DNA of 35,905 nucleotides from Janthinobacterium sp. ROICE36 (GTDB lineage Bacteria > Pseudomonadota > Gammaproteobacteria > Burkholderiales > Burkholderiaceae_D). The translations under genes were made by a program, and so were the position numbers. The stretch covers positions 1 through 35,905 of the forward strand of contig NZ_PEBS01000056.1 of NCBI RefSeq assembly GCF_002869965.1, read 5' to 3'. Below the pieces are notes generated by a model, which saw only the letters and a program-made list of their open reading frames with translations, had not been told where the DNA came from and made no database searches. Positions 25,455 to 34,895 of the stretch are shown in pieces. Position 1 is the first letter of the stretch; each line of letters opens with the position of its first letter.

Positions 25455-26195
25455 ATGTCGAGTCCGCATGCCCAGCTGCACAACCCGAATCAAAACCATT
25501 TGCTCGCCGCCATGCTCGACGCCGATTTCGCGCGCCTGGCCCCCCATCTTGAGCAAGTCTCCATGCTGCTGGGCGATGTGATCTACGATTCGGGCGACAA
25601 GCTGCAGCATGTGTACTTCCCCACCACGGCCATCGTTTCTCTTCATTACCTGCTGGAAAACGGCGGTTCGTCGGAAATCGCCGGCGTGGGCAACGAGGGC
25701 GTGGTGGGCGTGTCGCTGTTTATGGGCGGCAACTCGACGCCCAGCCGCGCCTTGGTGCAGACGGGCGGTGTCGGCTATCGCCTGAAGGCGCACCTGCTGA
25801 TGGAAGAATTCGACCGCGCCGGTCCTGTCATGCGCCTGCTGCTGCGCTATACGCAAGCCTTGATCACGCAAATGTCGCAGACGGCCGTGTGCAACCGTCA
25901 CCATACGGTGGAGCAGCAGCTGTGCCGCTGGCTGCTGCTGACCATGGACCGGCTGCCGAACCGCGAGCTGACCATGACGCAGGAACTCATCGCCAACATG
26001 CTGGGCGTGCGGCGCGAAGGCGTGACCGAGGCTGCGGGCCGCTTGCAGGCGCGCGGCTTCATCAGTTACCGGCGCGGCCATATTTCCGTTCTGGACCGCG
26101 CCGGCCTCGAAGGCCATGTGTGCGAGTGCTATGGCGTGGTGAAGAAGGAATTCACGCGCCTGCTGTCGGACGTGCGCCAGCGTCAGGCGCATTGA
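25455..26195 (+). CDS. Crp/Fnr family transcriptional regulator
   Basis: Product of 246 residues. An N-terminal cyclic-nucleotide-binding-type domain (about 18-140, with GDVIYDSGDKLQHVYFP and a VGNEGVVGVSLFMGG turn) is joined by a dimer helix to a C-terminal winged helix-turn-helix (about 165-225, TMTQELIANMLGVRREGVTEAAGRL). The arginine that contacts cAMP phosphate in Crp is not recognisable, and there is no Fnr-type N-terminal cysteine cluster, so the signal is unknown. The start at ATG 25455 follows AGGA. It lies between the cyclic-di-GMP gene and a sensor kinase; the palindrome 133 bases upstream is a candidate target. Confidence 0.9.
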   Translation: MSSPHAQLHNPNQNHLLAAMLDADFARLAPHLEQVSMLLGDVIYDSGDKLQHVYFPTTAIVSLHYLLENGGSSEIAGVGNEGVVGVSLFMGGNSTPSRALVQTGGVGYRLKAHLLMEEFDRAGPVMRLLLRYTQALITQMSQTAVCNRHHTVEQQLCRWLLLTMDRLPNRELTMTQELIANMLGVRREGVTEAAGRLQARGFISYRRGHISVLDRAGLEGHVCECYGVVKKEFTRLLSDVRQRQAH

Positions 26196-26240
26196 ACACC
26201 GCATCCACTCTATTATCGTCGTCACAGCCCAGGCTACCTC

Positions 26241-28484
26241 ATGCAATCTGTTGAAAAAAATCCCTCCCGCGCTCCATCGCGCTGGCCCATGGCGCTGGCG
26301 TTTTCCTTCAGTGCCATCGTGTTGCTGGCCGTCGGCGTGCTGGCCTGGCGCGCACCGTTCGAGACGGCGTGCGTCATTGACTCGCTGGTATTTTTGCTGC
26401 TGCTGCTGCTGCTGGCGCTGTACCGGCGCACGCTGGCCGCCAGCCTGCCGCGCCAGTTGCTCAAGGCGGGCGCCTTGCAGGATGCGATTTTCCATAGCGC
26501 CAATTTCTCTTGCATCGCCACCGATGCGCAGGGCGTGATCCAGATTTTCAATGTGGGTGCCGAACGCATGCTCGGCTATGCGGCCAGCGACGTGGTCGAC
26601 AAGCTGACGCCGGCCGGTATTTCCGACGCGCAAGAAATCATCGCGCGCGCCGCCGCCCTGAGTGCCGAACTCGACACCGTCATCACGCCCGGCGTGGAAG
26701 CGCTGGTGTTCAAGGCCACGCGCGGCATCGAAGATATTTATGAACTGACCTACATCCGCAAGGATGGCAGCCGCTTCCCCGCCATCGTCTCCGTGACGGC
26801 CTTGCGCGACGCGCAAAGCAAGGTCATCGGTTACTTGCTGATCGGCACCGACAATACGGCGCGCAAGCAGGTCGAGGCGGAACAGGCGCTGCTGGACCAG
26901 CGCTTGCGCGACCAGCAGTTTTACACGCGTTCGCTGATCGAATCGAATATCGACGCCCTGATGACGACCGACCCGCGCGGCATCATCAGCGACGTCAACC
27001 AGCAAATGGAAGCATTGACGGGCTGCACGCGCGATGAATTGATCGGCGCGCCGTGCAAGAATTACTTTACGGAACCGGAGCGGGCCGAGGAAGCCATCGC
27101 GCGCGTGTTGCGTGAAGGAAAATTGACCAATTACGAGCTGACAGCCCTGGCGCGCGACGGCAAGCAGACTTTTGTTTCCTACAACGCTTCGACCTTCCAC
27201 GACCGCGACCGCAAGCTGCAGGGCGTGTTTGCCGCCGCGCGCGACGTGACGGAACGCAAGCAGTTCGAACAAGCGCTGCAAGACACGAATATCGAGATGG
27301 AAAAGGCCCGCCAGGCAGCGGAAAAGGCCAACCTGGCGAAGTCCGAATTCCTGTCGAGCATGAGCCATGAATTGCGCACGCCCTTGAACGCCGTGCTGGG
27401 CTTTGCCCAGCTGATGGCGTCCGAGACGCCGGCGCCCAGCTTGCCGCAGCAGCGCTCGATCGACCAAATCCTCAAGGGCGGCTGGTATCTGTTGCGTTTG
27501 ATTAATGAAATCCTTGACCTGGCCATGATCGAGTCGGGCAAGGTCACCATGTCCGAAGAGGCGATGTCCTTGCTCGACGTGCTGCAGGATTGCCAGGCGA
27601 TGATTGCGCCGCAAGCGGAAAAGCGCGGCATCGGCATGCATTTCCCCCGCTGCGGCCAGGCTTTCTATGTGCATGCCGACCGTACGCGCGTGAAACAGGT
27701 GATGATCAATCTGCTGTCGAATGCCATCAAGTACAACCAGAGCGGTGGCAACGTGAAGGTCGATTGCCGCCAGCACGGCGACAAGGTGCGCACCAGCGTC
27801 ACCGACACCGGCGCCGGCCTGGACGCCGAGCAGATGGCGCAGATGTTCCAGCCTTTCAACCGCCTGGGCCAGGAAAACAGCACGGAAGAGGGCACGGGCA
27901 TCGGCCTGGTGGTCACCAAGCAACTGGTCGAACTGATGGGCGGCACCATCGGCGTCGACAGCACGGTGGGCCTGGGTACTACTTTCTGGGTCGAATTCAA
28001 GGCCTCGCGCGCGCCCGAACTGCAGCTGGAAGAGGGCGTGGCCTTGCCCGTGATACAGGCAGGCCAGGAAAGTCAGCGCACCTTGCTGTATGTGGAAGAC
28101 AATCCGGCCAACCTGGCGCTGGTGGAGCAATTGATCGCCCGCCGCAGCGATTTGAAACTGCTGACCGCCATCGATGCGCACCTGGGCATCGACCTGGCGC
28201 GCACCTACCAGCCGGACGTGATCTTGATGGATATCAACCTGCCCGGCATCAGCGGCTATGGCGCGCTGCACATCCTGCACGACGACCCGCTCACCAGCCA
28301 CATTCCCGTGATGGCCCTGTCGGCCAATGCCGTGCCGCGCGACATCGAGAAAGGCCTGGAAGCGGGCTTCTTCCGCTACCTGACCAAGCCCATCAAGGTC
28401 GTCGAATTCATGGATGCGCTCGACGTTGCCCTGCACCATGCGGCCGCGCACGGCCTGGCCGACGATACTCACGCAGTACGCTAA
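26241..28484 (+). CDS. Hybrid sensor histidine kinase with two PAS domains
   Basis: Product of 747 residues. Two membrane segments (about 18-36 and 44-61), the second containing seven consecutive leucines, are separated by only a few residues, so sensing is probably intracellular or in the membrane. PAS domains follow at about 75-205 and 225-345. The HisKA domain has His376 in SMSHELRTPLN. The ATPase domain (about 480-590) has NLLSNAIKYN, DTGAGLD and EGTGIGLVV. A C-terminal receiver domain (about 613-730) has Asp664 in LMDINLPG. A stand-alone response regulator follows 28 bases later, its probable partner. The signal is unknown. Confidence 0.93.
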   Translation: MQSVEKNPSRAPSRWPMALAFSFSAIVLLAVGVLAWRAPFETACVIDSLVFLLLLLLLALYRRTLAASLPRQLLKAGALQDAIFHSANFSCIATDAQGVIQIFNVGAERMLGYAASDVVDKLTPAGISDAQEIIARAAALSAELDTVITPGVEALVFKATRGIEDIYELTYIRKDGSRFPAIVSVTALRDAQSKVIGYLLIGTDNTARKQVEAEQALLDQRLRDQQFYTRSLIESNIDALMTTDPRGIISDVNQQMEALTGCTRDELIGAPCKNYFTEPERAEEAIARVLREGKLTNYELTALARDGKQTFVSYNASTFHDRDRKLQGVFAAARDVTERKQFEQALQDTNIEMEKARQAAEKANLAKSEFLSSMSHELRTPLNAVLGFAQLMASETPAPSLPQQRSIDQILKGGWYLLRLINEILDLAMIESGKVTMSEEAMSLLDVLQDCQAMIAPQAEKRGIGMHFPRCGQAFYVHADRTRVKQVMINLLSNAIKYNQSGGNVKVDCRQHGDKVRTSVTDTGAGLDAEQMAQMFQPFNRLGQENSTEEGTGIGLVVTKQLVELMGGTIGVDSTVGLGTTFWVEFKASRAPELQLEEGVALPVIQAGQESQRTLLYVEDNPANLALVEQLIARRSDLKLLTAIDAHLGIDLARTYQPDVILMDINLPGISGYGALHILHDDPLTSHIPVMALSANAVPRDIEKGLEAGFFRYLTKPIKVVEFMDALDVALHHAAAHGLADDTHAVR

Positions 28485-28512
28485 TTCAGCACTTCATTTT
28501 AGGAATACCGCC

Positions 28513-29319
28513 ATGCTTCAATCCACCGAGATCCTGAACGCCAGCATCCTCATCGTTGACGACCAGGAAGCCAACGTCATGCTGCTCGAACAGGTGTTGC
28601 GCAATGCCGGCTATACGCGCATTACGTCCACCATGGACCCGCAAGCCGTGCACGCGCTGCACCAGCAGCATCGCTACGACCTGATCCTGCTCGACTTGCA
28701 GATGCCGGAAATGGATGGCTTTGAAGTCATGGAAGGCTTGCGCGACATCGAGGCAGGCAGCTATCTGCCGGTGCTGGTGATCACGGCGCAACCCGGCCAC
28801 AAGTTGCGCGCGCTGCAGGCGGGCGCCAAGGACTTCATCAGCAAGCCCTTCGACCTGGTGGAAGTCAAAACGCGCATCCACAACATGCTGGAAGTGCGTT
28901 TGCTGTACCAGAAGCTGGCCGAATACAACAAGTCGCTGGAACAGATGGTGGAAGAGCGCACGGCGGAGTTGCGCGAAAGCGAAGCGCGCTTCCAGCGCTT
29001 CACGGAGCTGTCGTCCGACTGGTACTGGGAACAGGATGCGCAGGGCAATCTGACGCGCTTTTCGGGCCCCGTGGCTGAAATGCTGGGCATCGGCAGCGAA
29101 GCAGAGCCGCAGCGCTGGAATGTCACCGAACGAGCGCTGCTCGACGCCAAGATTGCCGCGCGCGAACCATTCCTCGACTTCATCTACAGCCGCGTCAACC
29201 TCGACGGCAGCATGCAATACCTGCAAGTCAGCGGCGAACCGATGTTCGACAATGGCAGCCGCTTCATCGGCTACCGCGGCATCGGCCTCGATGTCACGGA
29301 GCGCCATCGAAGCGCCTGA
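28513..29319 (+). CDS. Response regulator with REC and PAS domains
   Basis: Product of 268 residues. An N-terminal receiver domain (about 9-125) has the acidic pair in IVDDQEAN, phospho-acceptor Asp61 in LLDLQMPEMDG, Thr90 and Lys110. A coiled coil (about 127-155, EYNKSLEQMVEERTAELRESE) links to a PAS domain (about 156-265) that ends DVTERHRSA and stops. No DNA-binding, GGDEF, EAL or kinase output is present. PAS domains with this ending usually precede an output domain, so this is either a truncated form or a phosphorylation-controlled adaptor. ATG 28513 follows TAGGA; a longer frame to 28414 overlaps the kinase and lacks support. Confidence 0.9.
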   Translation: MLQSTEILNASILIVDDQEANVMLLEQVLRNAGYTRITSTMDPQAVHALHQQHRYDLILLDLQMPEMDGFEVMEGLRDIEAGSYLPVLVITAQPGHKLRALQAGAKDFISKPFDLVEVKTRIHNMLEVRLLYQKLAEYNKSLEQMVEERTAELRESEARFQRFTELSSDWYWEQDAQGNLTRFSGPVAEMLGIGSEAEPQRWNVTERALLDAKIAAREPFLDFIYSRVNLDGSMQYLQVSGEPMFDNGSRFIGYRGIGLDVTERHRSA

Positions 29320-29358
29320 TTTATACTTGCTGCTATCCATATCCACAAGGAAAGCATC

Positions 29359-29616
29359 ATGGCTGACAAATCACCACAGCAATACTGGTTTCCCGCCAAA
29401 ACCTATGGCTGGGGCTGGGGCTTGCCCATCACCTGGCAAGGCTGGCTGGTGTTCCTGGCCGCGCTGGCGCTGTTCGCCTGCGGCGCCTTCCTGTTTCCCC
29501 CGCAAACCATGTTCGTAGGCTACATCGTGTATGAAGTGGCCGTCGTTGCCGCGCTCATTTTCATCTGCCAGCTGAAGGGCGAACCGACCGCCTGGCGCTG
29601 GGGCAAGAAGAAGTAG
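29359..29616 (+). CDS. Small two-helix membrane protein
   Basis: Product of 85 residues, not recognised as a named family. Two hydrophobic helices are clear (about 27-45, WLVFLAALALFACGAFLF, and 51-69, GYIVYEVAVVAALIFICQL). Aromatic residues crowd the N-terminus (QYWFPAKTYGWGWG) and the C-terminus is basic (WRWGKKK), which suits an inner-membrane hairpin. AAGGAAAG precedes the ATG, so it is likely translated. It lies 39 bases after the response regulator, with a TTATACTT just past that stop as a possible promoter, and upstream of the thiamine riboswitch. Function unknown. Confidence 0.75.
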   Translation: MADKSPQQYWFPAKTYGWGWGLPITWQGWLVFLAALALFACGAFLFPPQTMFVGYIVYEVAVVAALIFICQLKGEPTAWRWGKKK

Positions 29617-29674
29617 GTCGATGCACAAAGGCTACAGCTGCAAGAAATCATCTGGCCACGCGGCGTGAACCGCG

Positions 29675-29680
29675 TATAAT
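29675..29680 (+). promoter_or_regulatory. -10 element for the TPP riboswitch and thi operon
   Basis: A perfect TATAAT lies about 25 bases before the riboswitch. The -35 region is weak. A short hairpin TGCCGC-AAG-GCGGCA (29689-29703) sits at the expected start of the transcript. Confidence 0.5.
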
Positions 29681-29700
29681 TGGCTCGCTGCCGCAAGGCG

Positions 29701-29803
29701 GCAAACGCTAGGGGTCCTGCCTTTCGCTGTGGAAACACAGTGCAAGCGCGGGTGAGAAATACCCTCCGAACCTGATCTGGATAATGCCAGCGAAGGGAAG
29801 CTT
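29701..29803 (+). promoter_or_regulatory. TPP riboswitch (THI element)
   Basis: The conserved thiamine pyrophosphate aptamer blocks are present in order: AGGGGTCCTGC at the 5' side, GGTGAGAAATACCCTCCGAACC in the middle (29761 region), then CTGATCTGGATAATGCCAGCG and GAAGGGAAGC. It lies directly upstream of thiC. TPP binding normally lowers expression of the downstream genes. The likely expression platform is 29847-29891. Confidence 0.95.
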
Positions 29804-29846
29804 TAGGATGAACGCACCCCGCCTTTCTGCGTGCGCAATTCCGAAC

Positions 29847-29891
29847 CTCCTTAGCTGGCTCCAGGCTTAAAACAAGTCTAGCCAAGGAGCC
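29847..29891 (+). promoter_or_regulatory. Candidate ribosome-binding-site sequester of thiC
   Basis: CTCCTT (29847-29852) is complementary to the thiC Shine-Dalgarno AAGGAG (29884-29889). GGCTCC (29857-29862) is complementary to the overlapping GGAGCC (29886-29891). These alternatives fit translational control by the riboswitch. No T tract suggests a transcription terminator. Confidence 0.5.
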
Positions 29892-29894
29892 AAA

Positions 29895-31808
<1,914 letters not shown>

Positions 31809-31819
31809 AGGAGAGTGTG

Positions 31820-32032
31820 ATGCCTGCATTGATATCCATCACGCTCAACGGCGCACCGCACCAGGTGCCGCCGGGGCAAACCCTGGATCAATTGATCGCC
31901 GCGCTGGCGCTGGAAAACCAGGCGCTGGCGCTGGCCGTCAACCGCAACGTCGTGCCGCGCAAGGCGTGGCCGGGACAGGTCTTGCAGGTGCAAGACCAAG
32001 TGGAAATCGTTCGCGCCATCGGCGGCGGCTAG
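31820..32032 (+). CDS. thiS: Sulfur carrier protein ThiS
   Basis: Ubiquitin-like protein of 70 residues ending AIGGG; the terminal GG is the site that becomes the thiocarboxylate used as sulfur donor for thiazole. Family features are ISITLNGAPHQVPPGQTL at the N-terminus and ALAVNRNVVPR in the middle. AAGGAGAG lies just before ATG 31820. It sits between thiC and thiG. Activation normally needs ThiF, which is not in this window. Confidence 0.93.
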   Translation: MPALISITLNGAPHQVPPGQTLDQLIAALALENQALALAVNRNVVPRKAWPGQVLQVQDQVEIVRAIGGG

Positions 32033-32047
32033 ACTAAGGAAAAAGCA

Positions 32048-32842
32048 ATGACAAGTAATAACAACGACGACCTGCTGACCATCGCAGGAAAACAGTACCA
32101 ATCGCGCTTGCTGGTGGGCAGCGGCAAGTACAAGGACTTGCCGCAGACGCGCGAAGCGACGGACGCGGCGGAAGCGCAAATCATCACGGTGGCGATACGC
32201 CGCGTAAATATCGGCCAGGACCCGAACGCGCCCAGCCTGCTCGATTTCGTGCCGCCCGACCAGTACACGATTTTGCCGAACACGGCCGGCTGCTACAACG
32301 CGAAAGACGCCGTCTACACTTTGCAATTGGCGCGGGAACTCTTGGGCGGACGCAATCTGGTGAAGCTGGAAGTGCTGGGCGATGAAAAGACCCTGTTTCC
32401 GCACATGTCGGAAACCCTGATCGCGGCCGAAGCGCTGGTCAAGGATGGCTTTGACGTGATGGTCTACTGCAGCGATGACCCCATCCAGGCGAAAATTCTG
32501 GAAGACATCGGCTGCGTGGCCGTCATGCCCCTCGCTTCCCTGATTGGCTCGGGCATGGGCATTTTGAATCCGTGGAATCTGTCCTTGATCATCGACCAGG
32601 CGAAAGTGCCGGTGCTCGTCGATGCGGGCGTGGGCACGGCGTCGGACGCGGCCATTGCCATGGAGCTCGGCTGCGATGGCGTGCTGATGAATACGGCGAT
32701 TGCCGGCGCGCGCGACCCCGTGCGCATGGCGCATGCGATGAAGCTGGCCGTGCGGGCCGGGCGCGAGGCTTTTTTGGCGGGTCGCATGCCGAGAAAGTTC
32801 GCCGCTACGCCGTCGTCGCCGATGGCGGGCCGGCTGGCGTGA
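32048..32842 (+). CDS. thiG: Thiazole synthase ThiG
   Basis: Product of 264 residues that condenses deoxyxylulose phosphate, dehydroglycine and ThiS thiocarboxylate into the thiazole. The Schiff-base lysine is Lys106 in NLVKLEVLGD. Other conserved blocks are SRLLVGSGKY, ILPNTAGCYNA, VMVYCSDDP, VMPLASLIGSGMG and VLVDAGVGTASDAAIAMELGCDGVLMNTAIA. The stop overlaps the thiD GTG start (GTGA at 32839-32842), showing translational coupling. Confidence 0.97.
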   Translation: MTSNNNDDLLTIAGKQYQSRLLVGSGKYKDLPQTREATDAAEAQIITVAIRRVNIGQDPNAPSLLDFVPPDQYTILPNTAGCYNAKDAVYTLQLARELLGGRNLVKLEVLGDEKTLFPHMSETLIAAEALVKDGFDVMVYCSDDPIQAKILEDIGCVAVMPLASLIGSGMGILNPWNLSLIIDQAKVPVLVDAGVGTASDAAIAMELGCDGVLMNTAIAGARDPVRMAHAMKLAVRAGREAFLAGRMPRKFAATPSSPMAGRLA

Positions 32843-33606
32843 CGGAGCCAACGTTGCCGACCGTGCTGGTGTTTGCTGGCCTCGATCCCTCGGGCGGCGC
32901 CGGTCTGGCCGCCGATATTGTGGCCATTGCGGCGCAGGGCGCGCATGCGCTGCCCGTGATCACGGCGCTGACGGTGCAGGATAACGACCGCGTGTTTGCT
33001 GTCGAACCGGTGGCGCCGGAATTGCTGCGCCGTCAGGCGCAGGCGCTGATAGCCAAGGTCGCCATCGACGCCGTGAAAATCGGCATCCCGGGCAGCGCCG
33101 CGAATGCGGCCGTCATTGCGCAACTGATCGCGCAATTGCGGCTGGCCCGGCCAGACTTGCCCGTGGTGCTAGACCCCGTGCTGGCCAGCGGCCATGGCGA
33201 CGTGCTCAGCACGGGTGATGCCGTGCTGGCGCTGGCGCCCTTGCTGCCGTTGACGACCGTGATCGTGCCGAACGGGCCGGAAGCGCTGGCCCTCGGCGGC
33301 GAGGCAGCCTTGCTCGCGCAAGGTTGCAAGAACGTGCTGGTGACGGGCGGCCATGGCGACGGCGAGGACGTGCTCAACCGCTGGTTCGACGCCGAGGGCG
33401 GCGAGCGCGAGTGGCGCTGGCCCCGTTTGCCCGGCGGCTTCCACGGCAGCGGCTGCACTCTGGCCTCCGCCATCGCGGCGCGCCTGGCATTGGGCCAGCC
33501 GCTGGCGCAAGCGCTTGACCTGGCGCAACGCTATTGCCATGCGGCCCTGGCCGGCGCGTATGCGATTGCGCCAGGTCAGTTGATACCGCAACGCTTCATT
33601 CAATAA
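32839..33606 (+). CDS. thiD: Hydroxymethylpyrimidine/phosphomethylpyrimidine kinase
   Basis: Ribokinase-family enzyme of 255 residues that phosphorylates HMP and HMP phosphate to HMP-PP. Seen: VLVFAGLDPSGGAGLAADI at the N-terminus, ITALTVQDN, a VVLDPVLASGHGD core block, IVPNGPEALAL and the catalytic anion-hole GFHGSGCTLASAIAA. The start is GTG 32839, overlapping the thiG stop; the frame is open further upstream, but only inside thiG. The protein has no fused ThiE domain; thiE follows as a separate gene 10 bases later. Confidence 0.93.
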   Translation: MTEPTLPTVLVFAGLDPSGGAGLAADIVAIAAQGAHALPVITALTVQDNDRVFAVEPVAPELLRRQAQALIAKVAIDAVKIGIPGSAANAAVIAQLIAQLRLARPDLPVVLDPVLASGHGDVLSTGDAVLALAPLLPLTTVIVPNGPEALALGGEAALLAQGCKNVLVTGGHGDGEDVLNRWFDAEGGEREWRWPRLPGGFHGSGCTLASAIAARLALGQPLAQALDLAQRYCHAALAGAYAIAPGQLIPQRFIQ

Positions 33607-33616
33607 GGAAAACATC

Positions 33617-34228
33617 ATGCGTGGACTGTATCTGGTCACCCCCAATTGGGATGACACCGACCGCCTGCTCGACGTGAGCGAGCAAGCCTTGCAGGAAGGC
33701 GTGGCCCTGCTGCAATACCGCCATAAGAGCGCCGAGGCGGAGCAACGGCGCGAACAGGCGGGTGCCTTGCTGGCCCTGGCCCGCAAGTATGGCGTGCCCT
33801 TCATCATCAACGACTTTATCGCGCTGTGCGAAGAGCTCGACGCCGATGGCGTGCATGTGGGCGGTACGGACGCTTCCGTGGCGCAGGCGCGCGCGCGCCT
33901 GGGAGCCGGCAAGATCGTGGGCGCCTCGTGTTATGGCGATATGGCCCTGGCACGGACGGCCGAGGCGGGCGGCGCCAACTACGTGGCCTTCGGCGGCTTT
34001 TACCCTTCGCTGGTGAAAAAGTATGCGGTGACGACGCCCTTCGATATCGTGCTGCAAGCCAAACGCGAGATCAGCTTGCCGTGCGTGGTGATCGGCGGCA
34101 TGACGCCGGAAAACGCGGCGCCGCTGGTCGCGCGCGGCGCTGACATGGTGGCGGCCATCACTAGCGTCTATCAAGCGGACGATATGGATATTGCAGTGCA
34201 GCAATTTAATCAATTGTTTGCGGCGTGA
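33617..34228 (+). CDS. thiE: Thiamine phosphate synthase ThiE
   Basis: TIM-barrel enzyme of 203 residues that joins HMP-PP with thiazole phosphate to give thiamine phosphate. Visible blocks are GLYLVTPN, LLQYRHK, FIINDFIALCEELDADGVHVGGTD, GASCYGD, VAFGGFYPS and VVIGGMTPENAAPLVARGADMVAAIT. Some key positions depart from the E. coli type (QYRHK for QLR-K, HVGGTD for HLGQ-D), as in the shorter ThiE group. AAGGAAAAC precedes the ATG. It ends the operon; no clear terminator follows. Confidence 0.92.
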   Translation: MRGLYLVTPNWDDTDRLLDVSEQALQEGVALLQYRHKSAEAEQRREQAGALLALARKYGVPFIINDFIALCEELDADGVHVGGTDASVAQARARLGAGKIVGASCYGDMALARTAEAGGANYVAFGGFYPSLVKKYAVTTPFDIVLQAKREISLPCVVIGGMTPENAAPLVARGADMVAAITSVYQADDMDIAVQQFNQLFAA

Positions 34229-34895
34229 GCATGGGAACGGGGGGCTGATGTGGGCGAATAATCGGCATATAATAAGAACGTCAGTGCGACACGGTCGCAA
34301 AATCGTCGCTATGCGGCAATCATTAGAAGCAGGAGCGGGTTAGTATCCCTTTGAATTTAAAGGAAAATTCGCCCTAATTGATACAAACGTAATAGTCTGA
34401 GAAGCCGTAATTCCTAGTGTGGATACAAAGTGGGTTTTGTGTTCCAGTGGGTCAATTGTGTCTGCGAATCCAGTTTAACGGTTCGCTTACGTTGTTAAAA
34501 TACGACAATAGAGTCCTTCCAAAGAAAAATGAGTCCTCTCATGCAGCATATCAAGCGGGTTGCAAAAGACGATGTTCGGACCTTCTTCGCGCCTTTCGTG
34601 GCGATGTATGGCTTTATCCGAAAAGAGTTGAAGCGGCCTCCAATACGGTAAGCTCGGACACTAACAGCAAGGTCTAACACCTCCGCTAGTATTTTAGTAG
34701 GTATCTCAATACTTACATCAATGAACTTCTAGAGCGACAAGCTCTTCGATATCTTGTCGTACCCAAATCTTCATTTACTTGGTGCTACGACCGGGCGCAC
34801 GACCGCCCGTCACCTACTCGAACATGCGTCATCGGTAACGATGGGGTATGAAGCTTCGAAGACAATGTACCCCCAAAATTTCGGTGGCTAACCGC
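34229..34895. other. Low-GC stretch with little coding before the intron
   Basis: About 670 bases, noticeably AT-richer than the rest of the window. It contains a perfect TATAAT (34268-34273) with a poor -35 and, just after it, a TGCGAC-ACG-GTCGCA hairpin (34285-34299). One short open frame (34541-34651) looks faintly protein-like. Longer frames here lack motifs and Shine-Dalgarno sites. No tRNA was seen. It is probably laterally acquired or decayed DNA. Confidence 0.5.
34541..34651 (+). CDS. Possible small hypothetical protein
   Basis: A frame of 36 codons starting MQHIKRVAKDDVRTFF, with a hydrophobic stretch FFAPFVAMYGF between basic ends (IRKELKRPPIR). The composition looks more like a protein than the neighbouring frames, with acidic and basic residues spaced as in an amphipathic helix. 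Only a weak TGAG lies 8 bases upstream. I do not recognise a family. It may be a remnant or a chance frame. Confidence 0.2.
   Translation: MQHIKRVAKDDVRTFFAPFVAMYGFIRKELKRPPIR

Noticed and set aside
25422..28472. Open minus-strand frame of about 1000 codons antisense to the Crp/Fnr and kinase genes
   Set aside because: It lies wholly opposite clear genes, has a composition rich in H, Q, R and A as expected from third-position GC bias, and has no domain motifs.
34417..34677. 86-codon plus-strand frame in the low-GC segment
   Set aside because: No Shine-Dalgarno site, cysteine-rich irregular composition and no motif. The shorter overlapping frame at 34541 looks more protein-like.
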